Positions 54,459-64,000 of a stretch of DNA of 64,000 nucleotides are shown here, one piece after another (positions within the stretch are counted from its first letter, which is position 1; every line of letters starts with the position of its first letter). Position numbers and translations under genes: made by a program. The notes below the pieces were generated by a model. That model saw nothing but the letters and a program-made list of their open reading frames with translations. It made no database searches and was not told where the DNA came from. Source of the stretch: Puccinia triticina (taxonomy: Eukaryota > Basidiomycota > Pucciniomycetes > Pucciniales > Pucciniaceae). The stretch covers positions 1,798,001 to 1,862,000 of the forward strand of contig NC_070566.1 in assembly GCF_026914185.1 (NCBI RefSeq), read 5' to 3'.

Positions 54459-55305
54459 TGTGGAGCTCCGTCCGGTGCTAGGCCGGCGGCAGCGCTGGGA
54501 GGGGAAAAGGTGTCGTGAGACTGCCCTCTCGGATGGTCCAGAAATGAGTCGTGAGGATTCGAAGTGATAGCTGGGGGGAAGTGGTTTTGAGGTAACATCG
54601 AGCTGTGGAGTCTCGACGGCGGGTGTTGGTTTGGATGCGTGAGGATTCTGGAAGGGACTGGGGGATCGGATGAAGGACTTGGACTCGGGATTCTTGATGA
54701 TGATCGAAAAGGTGATGCCCTTATTCTTGGATCAGAATGGCATACCGCTCCCTTCCTCCAAGTTCTGCAAACTTGGACTCAGGGAGGCGACCTGTCACAT
54801 GAATTTCATCACATCCTCTGCGCGCTACGCGCGCACAGACAAAAAAACACAAGAGAGAAAGAAAGAAGAGAACAAAAAAAAAAAAGAAAGAAAACACAAC
54901 ACACAAGAAAGGAGGAAACAGAAAGATGAGAAAGAAAGAGAACAACCAGGACCAGAGAGGAAGAATAAGATGAAATGGAAATCACAAACAAAACACAGAA
55001 TAAATCCACAGCAGATGCTGTGTTAGGACCAAGAAGGATGGAAGGGAAGTGGGTGAGAGGGGAGACAGTAGAAATAAAAGAAAGAAGTTTGGAGATGGGA
55101 ATGGAAAAGTGGGGGGGGGAAAGAATTTGAAGGATAAGAAAGGGATGGGGAAAGGGGAAGTTCTTGAGGATCTTGAAGTCTTGAGGATGAGTGAGAATCT
55201 TGATGGTTGCTTTTAGATCTTGATGCTTGCTGAGTATCTTGCTGATCTTGATGGTGGTGGCAGCAGACTGCTTCTGACTAGCTGACAACCAAATGGGTCA
55301 CCACA
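54459..55305 (-). mobile_element. 5' LTR of element H
   Basis: 847 bp with intact TG...CA ends, followed on the plus strand by the target copy CCAA. A short palindromic core (cgcgctacgcgcg) and a purine-rich stretch are shared with the other copies. Confidence 0.92.
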
Positions 55306-55464
55306 CCAAGAAGCTAGATTATGAAGGTTGTTGTGACAGGCGCATGAGCCCGGTCTTGAACCTAATTGCTCATAATCTAGCCCCTGACTCTTCAGGCCCA
55401 GCTGGGCTCCCTCCTTTGCGTGCTTGGACCTAGGCGACCTCCCCCTGCGGGTCCGGTCCCTGTC

Positions 55465-55612
55465 CAGGTTTGCGTGGGGGCCACGCACAATGACAAGATT
55501 TGGGGCATTTGTGCGGGGTCCTGTGCAACGTGAGGTGCAACAACAGCTTGTTGCAAAGGACAAGGAGGCTGTTGCCAGGGCGGCGGGTTGCAGTGATAGG
55601 GCCGCAGCGGTG
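55465..55612. repeat. ~145-bp dispersed repeat, copy 2
   Basis: Matches 48560-48705, including gtgcaacgtgaggtgcaaca. It lies between element H and the MITE pair. Confidence 0.75.
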
Positions 55613-55986
55613 GTGAGCTTGAGGCGATGGTGAGACTGAGAGGCCAGGAGCCAATTCTATAAATGCTGGACCTGAGAGCATCCGCATCTGTGGCTAGATT
55701 AGCCTGGGCTAACTAGCTCGGATTACGGTTGGAATAGGCTAATCCAATCAGCCATCCGCATGGGTGGGGATTAGCGGGTCCAAGGCCATCGGAGGTTATG
55801 TGTTTAGGTGCCTATATGTTATGTGTTTGGCACCTAAACACATAAAGTTCATGCTGAAAAGCATGATGAATATTCAATTTGATCTTAGTCCAAGGATTAG
55901 TGGGGTCTACATTTATACCCCACTAGCTCCAAACGGAGCTCTGGGTCAAGTTGATCCCCGGTTGATCCAACCCAATGCGGGTGCGG

Positions 55987-56937
55987 TAGAGAATAACGTT
56001 TTGGACCCGGGTACGGTTGGCACCCGGGTACCGGGTCTATTCTTTGCCCAAATCAGGGACCAAGTACCGCACCCGGCACCGCCTGGCGGGTACCAGCGGT
56101 ACTTATGGCGGGTACCGGCGGTACTTTGTGCCTTTTTCTCACGGGCTTGGTGTAAGGGACTGGGGACACCAATTCCCCACAGTCCAGCTCGCCAAGAGGT
56201 ATGTCTCTTGGCGAGCTGGTTAATCTCGAGCTCGCCAAGAGGTCTGTCTCTTGGCAAGCTGGTTAAAGTCCAGCTTGCCGAGAGGTCTTCGCCGAGAGGT
56301 CTGTCTCTTGGCGAGCTGGTCGAAGTCCAGCGCGCCGAGAGGATTACACACCTCACGGTGAGCTGGGCTTTGACCAGCTCACCGAGAGGATTACACACCT
56401 CTCGGTGGGCTGGGCTTTGACCAGCTCACCGGGAAGAATAGCCTTGGCGAGCTGGTGTAAAAATTCAGCTCGCCAGGAGTTGTGTATTCCTCTTGGCGAG
56501 CTGGACTTTGACCAGCTTGCCAAGAGACATACCTCTCGGCGCGTTGAATTTTTACCAGCTCGCCGAGAGGAATACATCCCTTGCGCCGAGCTGGACTTTG
56601 ACCAGCTCGCCGAGAGGTGTGTATTCCTCTCGGGAGCTGGTCAAAGTCCAGCTCTCCGGGAGGGATGTATTCCTCTCGGCGAGCTGGTACAGATCCATCT
56701 CGCCGAGAGGTGTGTATTACTCTCGGCGAGCTGGTTCCAGCTCGCCGGGTGTATGTATTATAATTTGGCACAGGGGGGAGGCACTTGGACGGGTACCGCT
56801 TGGGGTACCCAGGTACCGCCCCACTTTTCTTGAAAAAACAGGCACCCGGCACCGCCCGACGGGTGCGCAGCGGGTGCCGGCGGTACCCGCCAGGCGGTGC
56901 CGGGTACCTAGCAACGGGTCCAAATCGTTATTCTCTA
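55987..56937. mobile_element. hAT-like non-autonomous DNA transposon, 8-bp target duplication
   Basis: 951 bp. The terminal inverted repeats TAGAGAATAACG...TTTGGACCCG match for ~22 bases with one difference. It is flanked by GGGTGCGG (55979-55986 and 56938-56945). The neighbouring MITE copy shows the empty site gatgcgggtgcggggcc at about 57281 with one GGGTGCGG. An 8-bp duplication is typical of the hAT superfamily. Subterminal regions are rich in gcgggtacc and cacccggcacc motifs. There is no transposase. Confidence 0.88.
56190..56760. repeat. Palindromic ~45-48-bp unit array inside the hAT-like element
   Basis: About twelve units alternating ctcggcgagctggtcaaag and cagctcgccgagagg, each able to pair with its neighbour. 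The same family occurs alone at 33175-33385. Confidence 0.85.
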
Positions 56938-57379
56938 GGGTGCGGGGCCAAACTAAGTGCCCTAATCTGGGCTAACTTAGCGCCCAGTGCGGATGGTCTG
57001 AGGATTAGCCTGGGCTAACTAGCTCGGATTACGCTTGGAATACGCTAATCCGATCAGCCATCCACATGGGTGGGGATTAGCGGGTCCAAGGACGTCAGAG
57101 GTTAAGTGTTTAGGTGCCTATATGTTATGTGTTTGGCACCTAAACACATAAAGTTCATGCTGAAAAGCATGATGAATATTCAATTTGATCTTAGTCCCAG
57201 GATTAGTGGGATCTACATTTATACCCCACTAGCTCCAAACGGAGCTCCGGGTCAAGTTGACCCCGGTTGATCCAACCTGATGCGGGTGCGGGGCCGAACT
57301 AAGTGCCCTAATCCGGGCTAACTTAGCGCCTGGTGCAGATGGTCTCAGGCAACTCCTTGGGCTGGTTTCCAGCAGGGGG

Positions 57380-57742
57380 GTTGTCTCACCCCCGTCCGCT
57401 GTTGCACTTGCGCAGTTTGGTGGGGGAATATTCATTGGCCCCCCTGTGCTTAACCGCTGGGGGCCATACTCTCACTTGTTTTTTGACCCTGCTAGACAGG
57501 GATGGACAGTGGGCCACGGTGCATCAGCTTGCTGATGCTAGGTGGCTGGGTGCGGGTTATTTTCTTTTCCTTTTTTGATTGTTGCAGGCTTTCTGGTTGG
57601 TTTTAAGATTTGTAGAGGGGAAACCCTGGATTTTTTTTTTCTGGCACTTCTAGGATTTTTTTGTGTGTATTTTGTAAATTTGTAGGGGACACCCTTGAAG
57701 TTTTGTTTCATGATTCAGAGGCTTTAATATACTTGGATGACT
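57380..57742 (+). repeat. Structured repeat, copy 3 (5' end missing)
   Basis: Starts at cccgtccgctgttgcacttg. The GGCCCCC/GGGGGCC stem is kept and the inner CCCTG-CTAGA-CAGGG stem is perfect. The outer arms have changed from CACTAT/ATAGTG to CACT(T)GT/ACAGTG, keeping the pairing. The tail gctttaatatacttggat has lost the AATAAA. No TATA box was found. Confidence 0.65.
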
Positions 57743-59262
57743 GACAGGTGTCCAATAAGAATTTTACAGATCACCAGATCTGCATATAAGTTCTGTAGGA
57801 ATACAGACCAATGAGACCAGCAGGAACCCTTATGGAAAACTGCTTGGTTAAACTCAGCTGCGTTGAACGGCAAGCCCTTCCGCGGTCCCCAGAACCCAGA
57901 CCCGCTGCAACCAAAAAGGAAGCATGCGTGGTTAAGCCCAGACCCAGCAGCGCGGACAGGTAAGCCCTTCCGCACTTGCCCAGACCAAAACCCTAACCAG
58001 CGAGCTAATGTATTGGTTTGCCAATTGCAGAAGCGAGTCAGGTGAGAACCTTTTTGGTAATTGCTCCAGACCAAGACCAGAACAAGACAAAGTTAAAAAA
58101 CTTGTACGTACCGAGACGACTGCTGTAGACTTGATAACCAAGGCTGACCGCAAGTTTGTTCTTACTCAGAACACTCGCAGAACGACTCGGCATTAACCCA
58201 AAGAACCCCAAAGACCTCTTGGAGGAAATTGAAGTTCAAAAGGTAGACTCAGAAGCTACAAAACTGTAGGCACCTGACGACGCAAGAGACTCAAGCTATT
58301 TAAGCTATCTGCTTGTAAGTCCCAGAACCAGACAGAGAAGACGGAAGCTGACAAAGAGCTAGTTAGCTCTATGTCAATCAACAGTCAAAGAGCTGAGAGA
58401 TTATCAACATCATTGCATGCTCAAGAACCTGGTGCAGTCACCAAAGTAAGATGACAGTTGCCTTCAGTGACAGCAGCGCACTCGGCTAACAAGTCACTCC
58501 AGATCTTCACATTCTTTCCTACATCAGATGTTGCTCAGACCAGAAAAAGAATTCCTAAGACCTTTACAAGAGACAGAACCACATGTTCTGCTTTCAGGTA
58601 AATAAAGCACATTACTTTTGTTTCACGGCAGCGTTGTAATTAGTTAGATAACTGTAGAGTATAACAAAGGAATATATTTCAGTTATTCCAATTCTTTCAA
58701 GATCAAGTAAGAGTAATTCCTCTAACTCAAAGGATTCCTCATATCAGAGGAGACCACACCCAACTTGATTGTATTTTTGACAGACTTGAATACTGTGATT
58801 GGGGATTTTCATCCAACTCTTTCCTCCTATCTTATTTTCCCTTACAGCTTTGACCTCCTCTGCTCAGCCAACCTGGTTATTAGTAAATCTGAGTTTCCTC
58901 TCCTTCTCTCTTCTTGTAGGCTCAACCTTGCCTAGGAGCATCAAGTCTCCAGTTGAATAGAAGTTCAATCAGCCCCTCCAGACAGAGGTGTGGTTTTCTC
59001 ATCCTGCTGATACTAGCAGAGTCAAGTCCCAACCTTAATAAATAAAATGTTGATATTCAGAGCTCCATCACTCTAGAGACGCGCCCTGACATCATCTTGA
59101 TGTATCTGTCAGCGGTGGTGATGTGTACCAAGAGCTACGCTCTTCTAGCTTCACCAGCTGCAAGCTGATGCTACAGCAGTAGCGCAGGATGACAGAGAGC
59201 GGTTTCTAGGTTTAGAATACTGGCAAGGAAAAGAAATTGTAAGTTTTTTTTTATGGAGGGGC
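57743..59262. other. Spacer without a supported gene
   Basis: A short internal repeat (aagcccttccgc at about 57870 and 57962) and many small ORFs; nothing recognisable. GC content is intermediate. Confidence 0.45.
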
Positions 59263-59640
59263 TTAACTCTCAGAGTCAATGGTATTTAAGTGCCCTCTGT
59301 TAGAATTCAGGGCCTGCTGAGCAGGAGTGTTTGGGATGCCTGAAGCAGCAGGGGACTGGAGTACAGGTGTAATTTGCTGGGATAACCCCTTTGGAAATCT
59401 GGGAAGATTATGGATGATAACTGAAGAGAAGGAACGCACTTTTAGTCTAGAGTCCTCAGTCTTGTAGTTTGGGAGAAGACGTGTTGGAAAGGGAGTACGG
59501 GAAAAGAACTGGGAAGTTGAACTTTGGTCTGAATCAGGCACTGGAACGGTAGAGAATTTGTCAATGAAAGTGTTGGAAAAGATGCAGGTGCTGGTTTGGG
59601 TGTTGGGTTGGATGAAGATGGGGATTATAAGGAGACACAA
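59263..59640 (-). CDS. Small hypothetical ORF, 125 codons
   Basis: Begins MCLLIIPIFIQPNTQTSTC, then Ser/Thr/Pro-rich. The hydrophobic start is too short and polar-broken for a confident signal peptide. No homologue, no neighbouring partner and no clear promoter. It may be a chance ORF. Confidence 0.2.
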   Translation of the reverse strand: MCLLIIPIFIQPNTQTSTCIFSNTFIDKFSTVPVPDSDQSSTSQFFSRTPFPTRLLPNYKTEDSRLKVRSFSSVIIHNLPRFPKGLSQQITPVLQSPAASGIPNTPAQQALNSNRGHLNTIDSES

Positions 59641-61390
59641 AAACAGCTCTATTTTACAAAGAATTTGTCTAACTCTTGTTTTCTAGATTAATGAATTTTT
59701 ACTATGGTAAATCTGTGTTGGGGGAGCTCATCATTTAAAGTGAGAAGGTCTTTTTTGTGTTAATTACAAATTCTCCTGTCCAAGATGAGCACTTGTCTAA
59801 TTTTTCCATTGACAAGGATGAGCATTTGTTTCTCAGTCTCAGTCGCGGTCATAGTTGCATGTATTTGGTTTCTCTTTTTAGTTTTAATATATATTTCTTG
59901 GTTGCACGTTTTTAGCGCATAAGCGTGCAGTGTTAGTGCTGCGCATACGCGCTTGTTTCGGTGGATGTCGAGTTCTTTCTCATCCAAGGTTTTTCTTATT
60001 TTACTGCGCATCCGCGCGCTATCAAGCAAGGGATGCGCTTTTTATTTTATAGATTTTTTGTAATTTGTGTTTCTCTTTGATCAGCCAGCTCTGATAAAGT
60101 AGCTAGCTGACAGTATCTCAAATCTTGTATGGCAAAATCGGAACACCTTTTTGTCACATGAAAAATCTGGTGGGTATTCCCAGATCTCTGCTGTAAGTCG
60201 CCCAGGAGGGACTTAGTTAAGTTAGTGAAGCAAGTCTCTCTGCCAATGGTACATAGTATGGTTGTTTAAGCCGCCCCGCGCTATACCAACCTAATACGAG
60301 GCGGCCTTGTGCAAGGTGCATGATCCACCAGACCCTCGCTGTGTCGTATGGGCTCCACGAAACAGGACGCAACATCCCATCTTGTGCTTCAGCTCTGTAA
60401 TGATTTCAAGCACCGGGAAGTTGACTAGCTCTGATTCCGGTACAGGGTTGCAATCTTGCCGGTGCCAAGTCGTCGCCGTTTCCGAAGATCCGCTCTCTGA
60501 CTCTAGTGTGTCTGCGATCTCGTCCGCGTATCATCAGCAAAGATCTCCGAGCATTTAGGAGGGTAATCCGCGTTTATCTGGCGGGACAGTTGCGTGTTGA
60601 ATGACGGCGTGCGATTCCAGCAAGCCACGATGCGGTGGGACGCGCGAGTCCGACGGATGCACGTAGCCAGGATGGAGATGAGGAGATGCAGGAGCGCGGC
60701 TCATACGGGTGAGGCTGAAAGGATGATGTCAGTGCGTGGCTAGGGATTGCTGCTCCAGTGTGATGAGAGGCTAGATTGGCCCAAGAGTGGGTTTCTGGGG
60801 TACGATAGTGACGCTCAGATGACGCAAGAGAGAAGGATCGCCGTCTGGGTGGTCTCGAGGAGAGAATACAGTCGCTCAATCGGCTCACGGACACACGGCG
60901 GGCTCCCCTATGAGCGCATCGGCGCGGCTCACTCTTTCTGCTGGCCCATGGTCTGCGCTGATCATCGGTGCTTCTGTGTCTTGGTGGACATCTTTGAGAT
61001 CACTTATCGCTAGAAATCTCCCGGGCACCAGCTTTGGCTTAAATACTCCTTTAACTCAGGAACTCTTCTGCTTTTCTTCAGCCCACACTTCCAGTTCCAA
61101 CTTCCACCACCAAGTCCAGTTCTCTTTATAGAATCGACCGTTTATACCCTTGTGTTGTTTTATTTCTCGAGCTTTGAAGTTTTTTGTACACCGCTTTTTC
61201 ACTTTAACCCTTTCGCTGTAGAAACTTACCTCAGAAACCCTTTCAGGTCTTCTGCTTTTTTTTAACTTTCCCTGTGTGGTGTGAGTCTTCCTCAGCCATC
61301 CCTGTTTTGATGGAGTTTGAATGAGCTGACCCTTTCCTTTCTGTTGGAAAAACAGATACTTCTTCTGTTGATCAGCACCTTTTAGTCACC
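59641..61390. other. Intergenic region upstream of the GPI-protein gene
   Basis: AT-rich to about 60200, then GC-richer with overlapping short ORFs on both strands (for example 60894-60574 minus) that lack domains. A TATA-like taaatactcc near 61038 and a pyrimidine-rich stretch lead into the next gene. Confidence 0.4.
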
Positions 61391-62531
61391 ATGTACGCCT
61401 CAACCATCTTTGTTGCCCTTACCATTGCGCTGTCGCAAGTCACTCTCGACGTGTCTGCATTCAACTCGGTAAGTTCTTTTCTTGGATGATGATTACACAC
61501 TACAAGCCAAGCTGGGTTGACTCACCAAACATACAACTACCAGATCGCACCTCGACAAGACTACTCATCAGGCAAACCAGTGCGTGCGAATATATGTGAC
61601 TAGAGTTTTGGGCACTTAGTGACTTCTTCCTTCGTATTATAGGCCGCTGGACCTGGAGGCGCCTCAGCGCCTGGCGAGGGTGGAGCAGCAGCACCTGCGG
61701 GTGACGCCGCTTCACCTGCAGGTGCCGGTGCGCCTCCTCCGGGTGGTGCAGCTGGCGCAGCCGGCGCTCCTCCTTCCGAGGGCGGTGCTGGTGCAGCAGG
61801 TGCGCCTCCACCTGGTGGTGCTGCCGGCGCTTCTGGTGCCTCTCCGGACGCTGCAGCTTCCCCGGCAGTCTCTTCTGGCGGCGGTGACGGCGCGCCTACT
61901 CCTACGGACGGCGCGGCTGCCCCTGGTGGCAGCGGTCTGCCCGGTACCGATGCAGGTGCTGGCACACCGCCGGCATCAGGCGGCGACGCGAGCGGATCTG
62001 TAAGTTCCGCATATTTCACATTTCGTGCGGCGCAATGCACAAGCTGACACCTCTGGGTGCGCCCATAGCCTCCTGCCAATGGCACCGCTGTAAGCGAAAC
62101 CAGCAAAGCGCCTGTTCCAGGGGACATGTCCTCAGGCAAGTGTATGTGCCCGGCACCCCGTAAGTCACTATTGTAATTGGTACTACTCATGTAGACCACC
62201 AGGCTAATGCATTCATTCCCCAGCAACTTGCGGGGCAGAAGGAGCCGGAGGCGGACCCACGTCTTCTCCCAATGGTACGCTTGCTGACCCTAGCAGCCAA
62301 TTACCCGACCCTACCACGCCCCCGCCCGAAGGAGGTGCGGCAGGTGGCAATGAGACTGTTTCAGGGGTAAGTCTTTTCAAACCTCCTTGCCAAAGTCGCG
62401 TGCTCCAATGTTAAGCAACCACTTCGTTTCTTTTGGCTTCATGTGAGCAGAGTGGAGCAGCATTTATGGCTCCGGAAGGCAAAGTGGTGACCGGGCTGTT
62501 TGCTGCTATTCTCACATTCTTCGCTTTATAA
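61391..62531 (+). CDS. Secreted Gly/Ala/Pro-rich protein with probable GPI anchor, six exons
   Basis: Model: exons 61391-61468, 61544-61579, 61643-61999, 62069-62159, 62224-62366 and 62451-62531; 261 residues. Four introns begin GTAAGT and one GTGCGT; all end in AG, and the frame is kept throughout (786 bases). The start sits in gtcaccATG. Exon 1 is a signal peptide (MYASTIFVALTIALSQ...). Exon 3 encodes ~119 residues made largely of Gly, Ala, Pro and Ser, with repeats such as GAPPPGGAAGA. Exons 4-5 hold the only cysteines (KCMCPAP, TCGAEG). Exon 6 ends with a hydrophobic tail (VVTGLFAAILTFFAL) after a small-residue site, as in GPI-anchored cell-wall proteins. It probably acts at the cell surface; the precise role is unknown. 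GC-rich coding matches the gene at 63229. Confidence 0.85.
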
Positions 62532-63228
62532 ACTTGAACTTGTATCCCCCTCACCCTTTACACAGAAGATTCTCTGTGCCATCAAGATGTGCTATTCATG
62601 CTATGTATGCCGTTAAGCAAGATCGAGCAAAGCATGTCTTTACAGCGAGCTACATATCTCCTTTATGAATTAGTCTCAGCTTGCAGAGTATTGGGTTCCT
62701 GTGGAAATTGCGATGTATAGCTGTTTGGCCATATCGGTAGAGGCGTGGCTTCACCCGAGACATCCAAGACATGAGAGCTGAGGAGCAGATGGCATTATTC
62801 TTCCCTTTTCTGGTAAGGTGGCATGGATGAGACTGCAGCGTTGAGCCAAGCGCACCCGAAGCCCCGTACTTGCGGCAAGTCGGCTAGGAGGCGGCTGCTA
62901 AATAACGACCGGTGCACAGTGTACCCCGATCAAACAAGCCTACGGATGTATCCGAATGGTTGATGCTGAAGCGGAGCATGCCATCGGTAGTTTGATTATT
63001 TCCAGTTGCGGAGTTTTCCCGAGGATGGCTGGTTGTGGTGGTCCGGCCGTGAGCGTGTGGCTGGCAACGGTCGCCGACGCCCCACAGTCCCAGCGAAGAC
63101 GCCAACCCCATACCCCATACCCCATACCCCGCCAGCAGCGACCAGGGCACATAAAACCACGACCACCCACCCCACCCCACCCCAGGACAATACCCCCCCA
63201 CCAACCAGCACCATCATCCACAGACACC
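62532..63228. other. Intergenic region between two host genes
   Basis: 697 bases. Contains a short ataccccataccccatacccc tandem near 63105-63129 and a C-rich leader (ccaccccaccccacccc). The 3' UTR of the upstream gene and the promoter of the downstream gene should both lie here; no TATA box is obvious. Confidence 0.5.
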
Positions 63229-64000
63229 ATGGCCTGGCCACACAACCAAAAAGCGAGCGCAACAGCCAGCGGGCGAGCCCAGAAGAGAACCCACCTGGAA
63301 GACGACGAGGACGAAGACGATGCCCAGCTGCTCCTGCCAACGAGCAACGGACTCACCCACAAACGCATCCAGCGGGTCAAACACTCCCTCTCCTACATCC
63401 TCATCTCCGGCGCAGCCTCATTCGTACTCGTCATCATGGTCTGGCTCGGACCAGGACTGGTGAGCCACGACCCCAAGGGAATCGCCACCCAGTCCAACGC
63501 ACACGTCGGCTACAGCGAAGACACCAGCTCGACCGGCAAGCCCATCATCCCGGTCTCGGCTAACTCGAGCTCGAGGCCGAAGCTGTCCGTCAGCAAACTG
63601 CCTGTCGAGCGCAAGCCGATCCCCCACCACTCCTGGAACCCGCTCATCTACGACCCGGCGCCCATCACCCATGTCTACGTAAAGCCGTGCATGTTCCCCC
63701 CATGGGCATTCAAGTCCTTCTGTACCCCTCACCAGACCGCCAGAGAGATCGCCCTCTACGGGAGATGGGTCCGCGTCCCGCGGGACTTGAGCAAGGGCGT
63801 CGGCCACTACTACACGGAGATCTACTACCGTCGCGCCCAAACTCTGGACGTATCATCGCTCGACCCCAAGCCGATCACCGGACTGCAGATAGTCGATGAG
63901 GATGAAGAAAGCGACCCGGTGATCAAGGCGAAACTTGCAAAAGAGGGCTGGGAGGTGGCCGGCGAGAGCCTCCGGACGGGCATCTGGCCCACCAGGGTCA
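63229..64000 (+). CDS. Type II membrane protein, N-terminal part (partial)
   Basis: The frame opens at ATG 63229 (context acaccATGg) and stays open to the window edge, 257 codons. Residues 1-55 are hydrophilic with an acidic run (EDDEDEDDAQ) followed by basic residues. Residues about 58-78 form one membrane span (YILISGAASFVLVIMVWLG), so the rest should be lumenal or extracellular. The lumenal part has KPCMFPPWAFKSFC (two Cys), then YGRWVRVPRDLSKGVGHYY and EIYYRRAQTLD. Codon use is strongly GC-ending, like other host genes. The topology resembles Golgi glycosyltransferases, but I see no catalytic motif and do not recognise the family. The gene continues beyond 64000. Confidence 0.75.
   Translation, partial: MAWPHNQKASATASGRAQKRTHLEDDEDEDDAQLLLPTSNGLTHKRIQRVKHSLSYILISGAASFVLVIMVWLGPGLVSHDPKGIATQSNAHVGYSEDTSSTGKPIIPVSANSSSRPKLSVSKLPVERKPIPHHSWNPLIYDPAPITHVYVKPCMFPPWAFKSFCTPHQTAREIALYGRWVRVPRDLSKGVGHYYTEIYYRRAQTLDVSSLDPKPITGLQIVDEDEESDPVIKAKLAKEGWEVAGESLRTGIWPTRV

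Larger units (their letters stand above)
49939..55305 (-). mobile_element. Complete gag-only LTR retrotransposon with a nested solo LTR (lineage II, element H)
   Basis: LTRs at 49939-50786 and 54459-55305 are ~848 bp and nearly identical, with few substitutions. The element is flanked by CCAA (49935-49938 and 55306-55309). On its own strand the LTR starts TGTGGTGACC and ends GCTCCACA (TA instead of CA in one copy). Order on the minus strand: 5' LTR, a long tRNA-Tyr-like primer-binding region, leader (with a younger solo LTR inserted), gag, a second ORF, 3' LTR. No pol gene. Confidence 0.93.
55671..57349. mobile_element. Two tandem copies of a MITE, the first invaded by a hAT-like element
   Basis: Copy 1 (55671-57002, without the insert about 380 bp) and copy 2 (57003-57349) share long stretches such as ggattagcgggtccaagg and gtttggcacctaaacacata. 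The outer ends CCTGAGAGCATCCGCA and TGCAGATGGTCTCAGG are inverted repeats with two mismatches. Copy 2 lacks its own left end and is fused to the right end of copy 1. No ORF. Confidence 0.75.

Noticed and set aside
54311..54598. Minus-strand ORF containing RAGIEPATSRF, a peptide common in protein databases
   Set aside because: It is the antisense translation of a tRNA T arm and acceptor end; the DNA is the primer-binding region of element H.
61600..62226. Minus-strand 208-codon Ala/Pro-rich ORF over the GPI-protein gene
   Set aside because: The plus strand has five well-formed introns, a signal peptide and a GPI tail in frame; the minus-strand frame is a shadow of the Gly/Ala/Pro codons.
62884..63380. 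Minus-strand Trp/Gly-rich ORFs across the start of the gene at 63229
   Set aside because: They are antisense to a C-rich leader and a plus-strand frame with a membrane span; composition is the mirror of that strand.
1..64000. Ribosomal RNA genes or a complete, clearly functional tRNA
   Set aside because: Only tRNA-like or tRNA-derived sequences with damaged arms were found; no rRNA core sequences were seen.

Overview
This window looks like nuclear DNA of a repeat-rich fungus, most likely a rust fungus (Pucciniales). That placement is an inference. It rests on short GT-AG introns, a fungal SSK1-type response-regulator fragment, an egghead-type glycosyltransferase, gag proteins of the kind common in rust genomes, and very low host gene density. 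Only the two ends carry ordinary GC-rich host genes: the 3' part of a multi-membrane-span family 2 glycosyltransferase at the left, and, at the right, a six-exon secreted GPI-type Gly/Ala/Pro-rich protein followed by the start of a type II membrane protein. One further candidate host gene, a large secreted protein with two copies of an unrecognised domain, lies at 37.3-40.6 kb but is split between two reading frames.

The rest is layered mobile and repetitive DNA. From left to right: a ~4.5 kb satellite of ~173-bp monomers in ~347-bp dimers, with an orientation switch; a 5'-truncated LTR element (8.8-10.2 kb) abutting a second decayed LTR element (10.2-13.3 kb); a foldback MITE (13.4-14.1 kb); a complete 2.96-kb LTR element with 5-bp target duplication inserted beside tRNA-like sequences (14.4-17.4 kb); a 7.3-kb LTR element with apparently identical LTRs that splits an SSK1-like receiver-domain gene (20.4-27.7 kb); an internally deleted Ty1/copia element (28.9-31.6 kb); a tyrosine-recombinase remnant (33 kb); two solo LTRs (35.1 and 40.6 kb); an array of palindromic ~40-bp units invaded by another solo LTR (43.5-45.8 kb); a complete 5.4-kb LTR element with its own nested solo LTR (49.9-55.3 kb); and a MITE pair carrying a hAT-like element with an 8-bp target duplication and a visible empty site (55.7-57.3 kb).

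Three themes stand out. First, apart from the copia relic, every LTR element with readable coding sequence here has gag-like genes but no recognisable protease, reverse transcriptase or integrase. Second, four diverged LTR subfamilies share one architecture: a hairpin, then GTAAG, then a pyrimidine-rich intron-like stretch, then a second copy of the hairpin's 3' arm. The stem sequences change together. Third, the youngest-looking element carries a GC-rich, intron-containing gene-like block in antisense orientation to its gag. A separate short repeat with a TATA box, two conserved stem-loops and an AATAAA signal but no ORF occurs three times.

Coordinates were read by eye from the sequence. LTR and target-site boundaries were checked base by base. 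Family names rest on motif recognition without database searches.
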